Source: DATBFG01 sp036558645
GTDB taxonomy: Bacteria > Acidobacteriota > Terriglobia > Terriglobales > Acidobacteriaceae
Length of the DNA: 64,000 bases
Reading direction: 5' to 3'
Assembly (NCBI GenBank): GCA_036558645.1
Contig: DATBFG010000105.1
Span: 1-64,000, forward strand
The translations under genes were made by a program, and so were the position numbers. The notes beneath the pieces were generated by a model, which was not told the DNA's origin, ran no database searches, and was given only the letters and a program-made list of their open reading frames with translations. Numbering within the stretch: the first letter of the stretch is position 1; each line of letters opens with the position of its first letter. Shown piece by piece: positions 61,075-64,000 of the stretch.

Positions 61075-62715
61075 TCATCGCGAAGCCCGCGCTGGAACTT
61101 CTGTCAACCAGTGCTGTGTTCCCTGCCAAACGAGGCGGCCGCCGAACCGCAAGCTGCTCGACTGCACGTCCAACCAGTCCTTGGGAGATAGCGGCGACCC
61201 AATTGCACTCCAACTCGTCAGCCAGCGTGGTGCGGCGTGGCGTACAAGTACAGACATCATATTCACCTCCGGCCCGCCAATGTCATGTTGCACGCCGTCA
61301 AGGGTGAACAGTACCTTGCGCATCATGATCAACGGTGCTGGTAGCCGTACGCCCTTCACCGCAATCTCCTCCAGGAGATGGAGCGCATCGGCTCCGCCTG
61401 GAAGTCGTGTCAGTGGCATCCGCGAGATGAAATGGTTAACGCAATTGCGAATGATCTTTGAGTCACGTGCTTTTCTCCGCTTTGATCCGCGGCTCAGCGC
61501 GAGGATCTGCTTACAGATACCGTTAGGGTCGCGGAGTGTTGTCATAAAAAACAGCATCGCGAGGTAACGGCGTTCCTCACGGCTTAGCCGCTCCGTCAAG
61601 GCCCAATCGAGAAGGACCAATGTGCCGCTTCGCCTGTCGTAAAGGAGATTCCCGGCATGAGGATCGGCGTGAAACAGAGCCGCTTTTTCTGCCGAGAACA
61701 GTGGAACAGCTACGAACGCTTCCATCAGCAACTCGCACAAGCGTGCTCGCCTCCAAGCCGGCATGTGCGCGGCGGCATCTGTGACCTTTTGGCCCCGTTC
61801 TTCCGTCATCGCGGTGATGTTGGGAGTGCAGAGTGGTCGGATTACTCTCGGCACGCGAAGGCTTAACACCGTTCCGTACAGCCGGAAAGCATCTCCGAGC
61901 GTCTTCTGCTCGCGTTCGAATTCCACTTCATGTTGAAGCAGTTGTCGCACGTCGGAGAACGTTTCGGGCAGTACACGTTTAGCGAAACCATATTTGCGGC
62001 CCTTTGTTCCAACATAGGTCGCCAGGCCTCCCAGCAATCGCATATCTTCAGCGAAACATGTCGGGATATACGGCTTCATCACTTTAAATACGCCACGCTC
62101 CCGAGCCCCCGTCCCTGGATTTCTCCATGTAAACCGCACGACAGAACTCACGCTCGCCTCAGAGAAGATGCCCCGTTCAATCTTGACCGCATGAGCTTTT
62201 AGTTTGATTCCAAGTTCCTGGACGATGATTCTGCGGACGTCCGCAAAGCGCATATCAGATATGCCGTTCTCCAAATCTGTCAGTGAACTCCGCAAGTCGG
62301 GGTGGAGGTTTCGATTTCTTGCCAGCACTTGGCCCAACTTTTGTAAGCCAGGCACCTTCGCGATAAGTTTTAACAAACGCTCACCAGTCGGCGTTTTGGA
62401 CGGGAGTTCCAGCTGTTCGACCAGTTTTGACGCAAGGCGCTCCGAGGAAAGATGCTCGAACCAATAGAGCATCGCGTCTTCTACCAGCGGACGCCAGTGA
62501 GCGTACTTCTCGGGTACCAGTTCTTTGCTGGGCAGGCGGTCGACTACCCAGCGCCCGACACGTTCTCGAATGATAGGACCTTGAGGACCACGAAGAAGGC
62601 TTTCTATGGCAGCGACCCGCTCCGTGCACGATCGGTGCGCAGCAAAAAACAATAGCCTTATGTCTTCAAATGTGAGGCTTTGAAGTGACTCCCCGTTAAT
62701 CGCTGTTTCCAGCAT
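61075..62715 (-). CDS. UbiB/ABC1 family atypical kinase
   Basis: A 546-residue ABC1/ADCK-type protein kinase-like ATPase, known in ubiquinone biosynthesis. Seen are the KxGQ element (KLGQVLARN), GVFKVMKP as the ATP-lysine strand, HADPHAGNLLYD as the catalytic loop, and LLDWAL as the metal-binding Asp. About 120 helical residues precede it, with a C-terminal hydrophobic helical tail. ATG 62715 is preceded by AAGG. It converges with the lipocalin-like gene. UbiB members act in quinone and other isoprenoid lipid handling, which suits the neighbourhood (inference). Confidence 0.88.
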   Translation of the reverse strand: MLETAINGESLQSLTFEDIRLLFFAAHRSCTERVAAIESLLRGPQGPIIRERVGRWVVDRLPSKELVPEKYAHWRPLVEDAMLYWFEHLSSERLASKLVEQLELPSKTPTGERLLKLIAKVPGLQKLGQVLARNRNLHPDLRSSLTDLENGISDMRFADVRRIIVQELGIKLKAHAVKIERGIFSEASVSSVVRFTWRNPGTGARERGVFKVMKPYIPTCFAEDMRLLGGLATYVGTKGRKYGFAKRVLPETFSDVRQLLQHEVEFEREQKTLGDAFRLYGTVLSLRVPRVIRPLCTPNITAMTEERGQKVTDAAAHMPAWRRARLCELLMEAFVAVPLFSAEKAALFHADPHAGNLLYDRRSGTLVLLDWALTERLSREERRYLAMLFFMTTLRDPNGICKQILALSRGSKRRKARDSKIIRNCVNHFISRMPLTRLPGGADALHLLEEIAVKGVRLPAPLIMMRKVLFTLDGVQHDIGGPEVNMMSVLVRHAAPRWLTSWSAIGSPLSPKDWLDVQSSSLRFGGRLVWQGTQHWLTEVPARASR

Positions 62716-62776
62716 TCTGTAATGCCTTGTCGGCTAGCTGGAAGGGTCGTTTCCCTTTCCAAATCAGGACACGCAC

Positions 62777-63253
62777 TCAACTGGCAACGGCATGTTTGTT
62801 TCTCTGGGTCACCGCCTCGTCGTGCCTGACAGATTCGTATCCGATCGACGCTGAATATAGAACGTGGTCGAAGAACTTTGCCAGTGCGTGAGCCAGGCCT
62901 AATTCGCCGAAAAGCTCGAATGGTTTTTCCAGCATTCCTTCTTCTTCCAGAAACTCCCAAAGCTGCTCTTTTGTTGCATTCACGGCCCATAGGAAAGCGC
63001 TGAACGGAACTCCTTGGTGCGCTCGCCTCACGCCTAAACCGATGTACCTCTCCTCGATCTCCGCTTCGGTTTTTGTAAGCAACCAATCGGTCACATTGCG
63101 GTAGATCTCAAAGGTACGCCGTTTTACTTCCTCGCGCGGCACGCGCCGCAACAACTCCTGGCATTGCGGCGCACTCTCCAACCTCAATAGGAGACCTTCG
63201 GAAAGCCTCTCTGCTTTTGACTCGATGAGATTGATCAACCGGATAGCCAGCAT
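62777..63253 (-). CDS. RsbRD N-terminal-like sensor domain protein
   Basis: A 158-residue all-helical protein like the RsbRD N-terminal (globin-like) sensor domain: LRRVPREEVKRRTFEIYRNV, WLLTKTEAEIEERYIGLGVRR, and GVPFSAFLWAVNATKEQLWEFL. The domain usually sits at the N-terminus of stress-response or histidine kinase proteins; here it stands alone. AGGAGG precedes the ATG. It lies 61 nt upstream of the UbiB-like gene on the same strand, so the two are probably co-transcribed. Confidence 0.8.
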   Translation of the reverse strand: MLAIRLINLIESKAERLSEGLLLRLESAPQCQELLRRVPREEVKRRTFEIYRNVTDWLLTKTEAEIEERYIGLGVRRAHQGVPFSAFLWAVNATKEQLWEFLEEEGMLEKPFELFGELGLAHALAKFFDHVLYSASIGYESVRHDEAVTQRNKHAVAS

Positions 63254-63403
63254 AAATACCTCCTTTTCGCGCTGCGCGGGACGCCAGTCTGATTTGCCGC
63301 AGCTCTGACTCTTTCATTTCTATCTACGTCTATCTTCTTCCCATTCGTGCTTGATTGCAATCACACCTCATCAGACAGTTTCCCGAATCCAAGAACCGGC
63401 GCC

Positions 63404-64000
63404 TTATCCGAATATGTACTTACCTGCCTCGATCACTCTTTCTGCAATTGCCTGCCGCAGGGTGATGACATCGAATGGCTCGTGCTTGCTGAGCCGTCGT
63501 AAGATGGCCATTTGGGAGCGCAACATGTCTCCTTCACAGATAGCCGCAATAATTCTCCTTGCCGAGATTTCCACTCTCTCAAAACCGGTTTCCAGACTGA
63601 CTCGCGCCATTTCGCCAGCCAATCCAGGCGCGTCGCCAATGCCATTCACTGCAAGTTTTTGCGCTCGCAGTAGCGCCGATTCCATGGCATAGGTCTCTAT
63701 CACCATGTCTGCGATAGTTCCCATGATCTCCTGCTGATCGATGAGTGCCTGCAAATACTTCTGGCTGGCAACTCCAGCACAGAACAGTGTCAACTTTTTG
63801 GCAGAGGCAACCAGAATATTCTCCTGTGTAAAGACGCCGTTTCCTTGGTCCTCAGCTACACCTCCTGAAATCACTTCATCCATAAGCTTCTTGATTGCTG
63901 CCATGAGCGGGAGATGCCCCGACATTGCGCGCTTGAGAAGGAAACTTGTAATTACAAGGCGATTGATCTCGTTGGTGCCTTCGAATATCCTGTTCACGCG
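63404..64000 (-). CDS. Acyl-CoA dehydrogenase (C-terminal part, cut by window)
   Basis: The visible 198 residues begin with RVNRIFEGTNEINRLVI, the acyl-CoA dehydrogenase active-site region, and continue into a long C-terminal extension of VLCAD type (AAIKKLMDEVISGG, QALIDQQEIMGTIADMVIETYAMESALLRAQ, CEGDMLRSQMAILRRLSKHE). The N-terminal domains lie beyond the right edge. It is a second dehydrogenase near the lipid locus. A 150-nt gap separates it from the sensor gene. Confidence 0.9.
   Translation of the reverse strand, partial: RVNRIFEGTNEINRLVITSFLLKRAMSGHLPLMAAIKKLMDEVISGGVAEDQGNGVFTQENILVASAKKLTLFCAGVASQKYLQALIDQQEIMGTIADMVIETYAMESALLRAQKLAVNGIGDAPGLAGEMARVSLETGFERVEISARRIIAAICEGDMLRSQMAILRRLSKHEPFDVITLRQAIAERVIEAGKYIFG

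Overview
The window looks like a chromosomal segment of a soil acidobacterium (Acidobacteriota, Koribacter/Acidobacteriales-like). The evidence is the lineage-typical gene set: two tandem VWFA-related secreted proteins, an ECF-like sigma factor paired with a Ser/Thr kinase carrying C-terminal TPRs, a broken GloVer-repeat/Ig-like secreted protein, an RsbRD-type sensor and a giant hybrid histidine kinase. Base composition appears uniform. I saw no rRNA, tRNA, CRISPR array or intact transposase.

Left part (1-16.5 kb), housekeeping and stress genes: thiG, a secreted peptide, an FtsB-like divisome protein, cutA and a YjbR protein. Next is an arsRMC arsenic operon on the minus strand with a perfect 10-bp inverted-repeat operator at the arsR start codon. 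A minus-strand run follows: VWFA, VWFA, cysteine synthase, cystathionine gamma-synthase, methyltransferase. On the plus strand are a DUF1015 protein, an AmiC-like amidase, a GerMN lipoprotein-like gene and rph, then a minus-strand amidohydrolase with an internal Tat motif.

Middle part (16.8-32.3 kb), signalling and accessory genes: a 1554-aa hybrid kinase with two kinase cores of different classes, small membrane and HHH proteins with paired TGTC/GACA palindromes upstream, cupins, an alginate-export-type porin, the ECF sigma/Ser-Thr kinase pair, a VOC protein, a low-affinity iron permease-like protein and a decayed GloVer gene.

Right part (32.4-58.2 kb, probably running off the right edge): a co-oriented minus-strand lipid locus of about 26 kb, and the most interesting thing here. 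In transcription order it encodes a class I HMG-CoA reductase, a WS/DGAT acyltransferase, a GMC oxidoreductase with a CxxCxxCxxxC motif, a membrane Fe-S ETF:quinone oxidoreductase, EtfB, EtfA and a long acyl-CoA dehydrogenase. These are followed by a 2907-aa iterative synthase (KS-AT-KS-ACPx4-KR-DH), a 1875-aa fused biotin carboxylase/BCCP/carboxyltransferase and an Sfp-type phosphopantetheinyl transferase. The set could supply extender units, activate carrier domains, build a chain, oxidise it with electrons sent to the quinone pool, and esterify it. It resembles Pfa-type 'secondary lipid' synthases but lacks an enoyl reductase. All four ACPs carry Thr where Ser is canonical, and the biotin carboxylase domain has lost several canonical active-site residues. 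Flanking genes (a small membrane protein, a GHSLGG lipase, a lipocalin/tocopherol-cyclase-like protein, a UbiB/ABC1 kinase, an RsbRD sensor and a second acyl-CoA dehydrogenase cut by the edge) fit the lipid theme. The product is not known to me.
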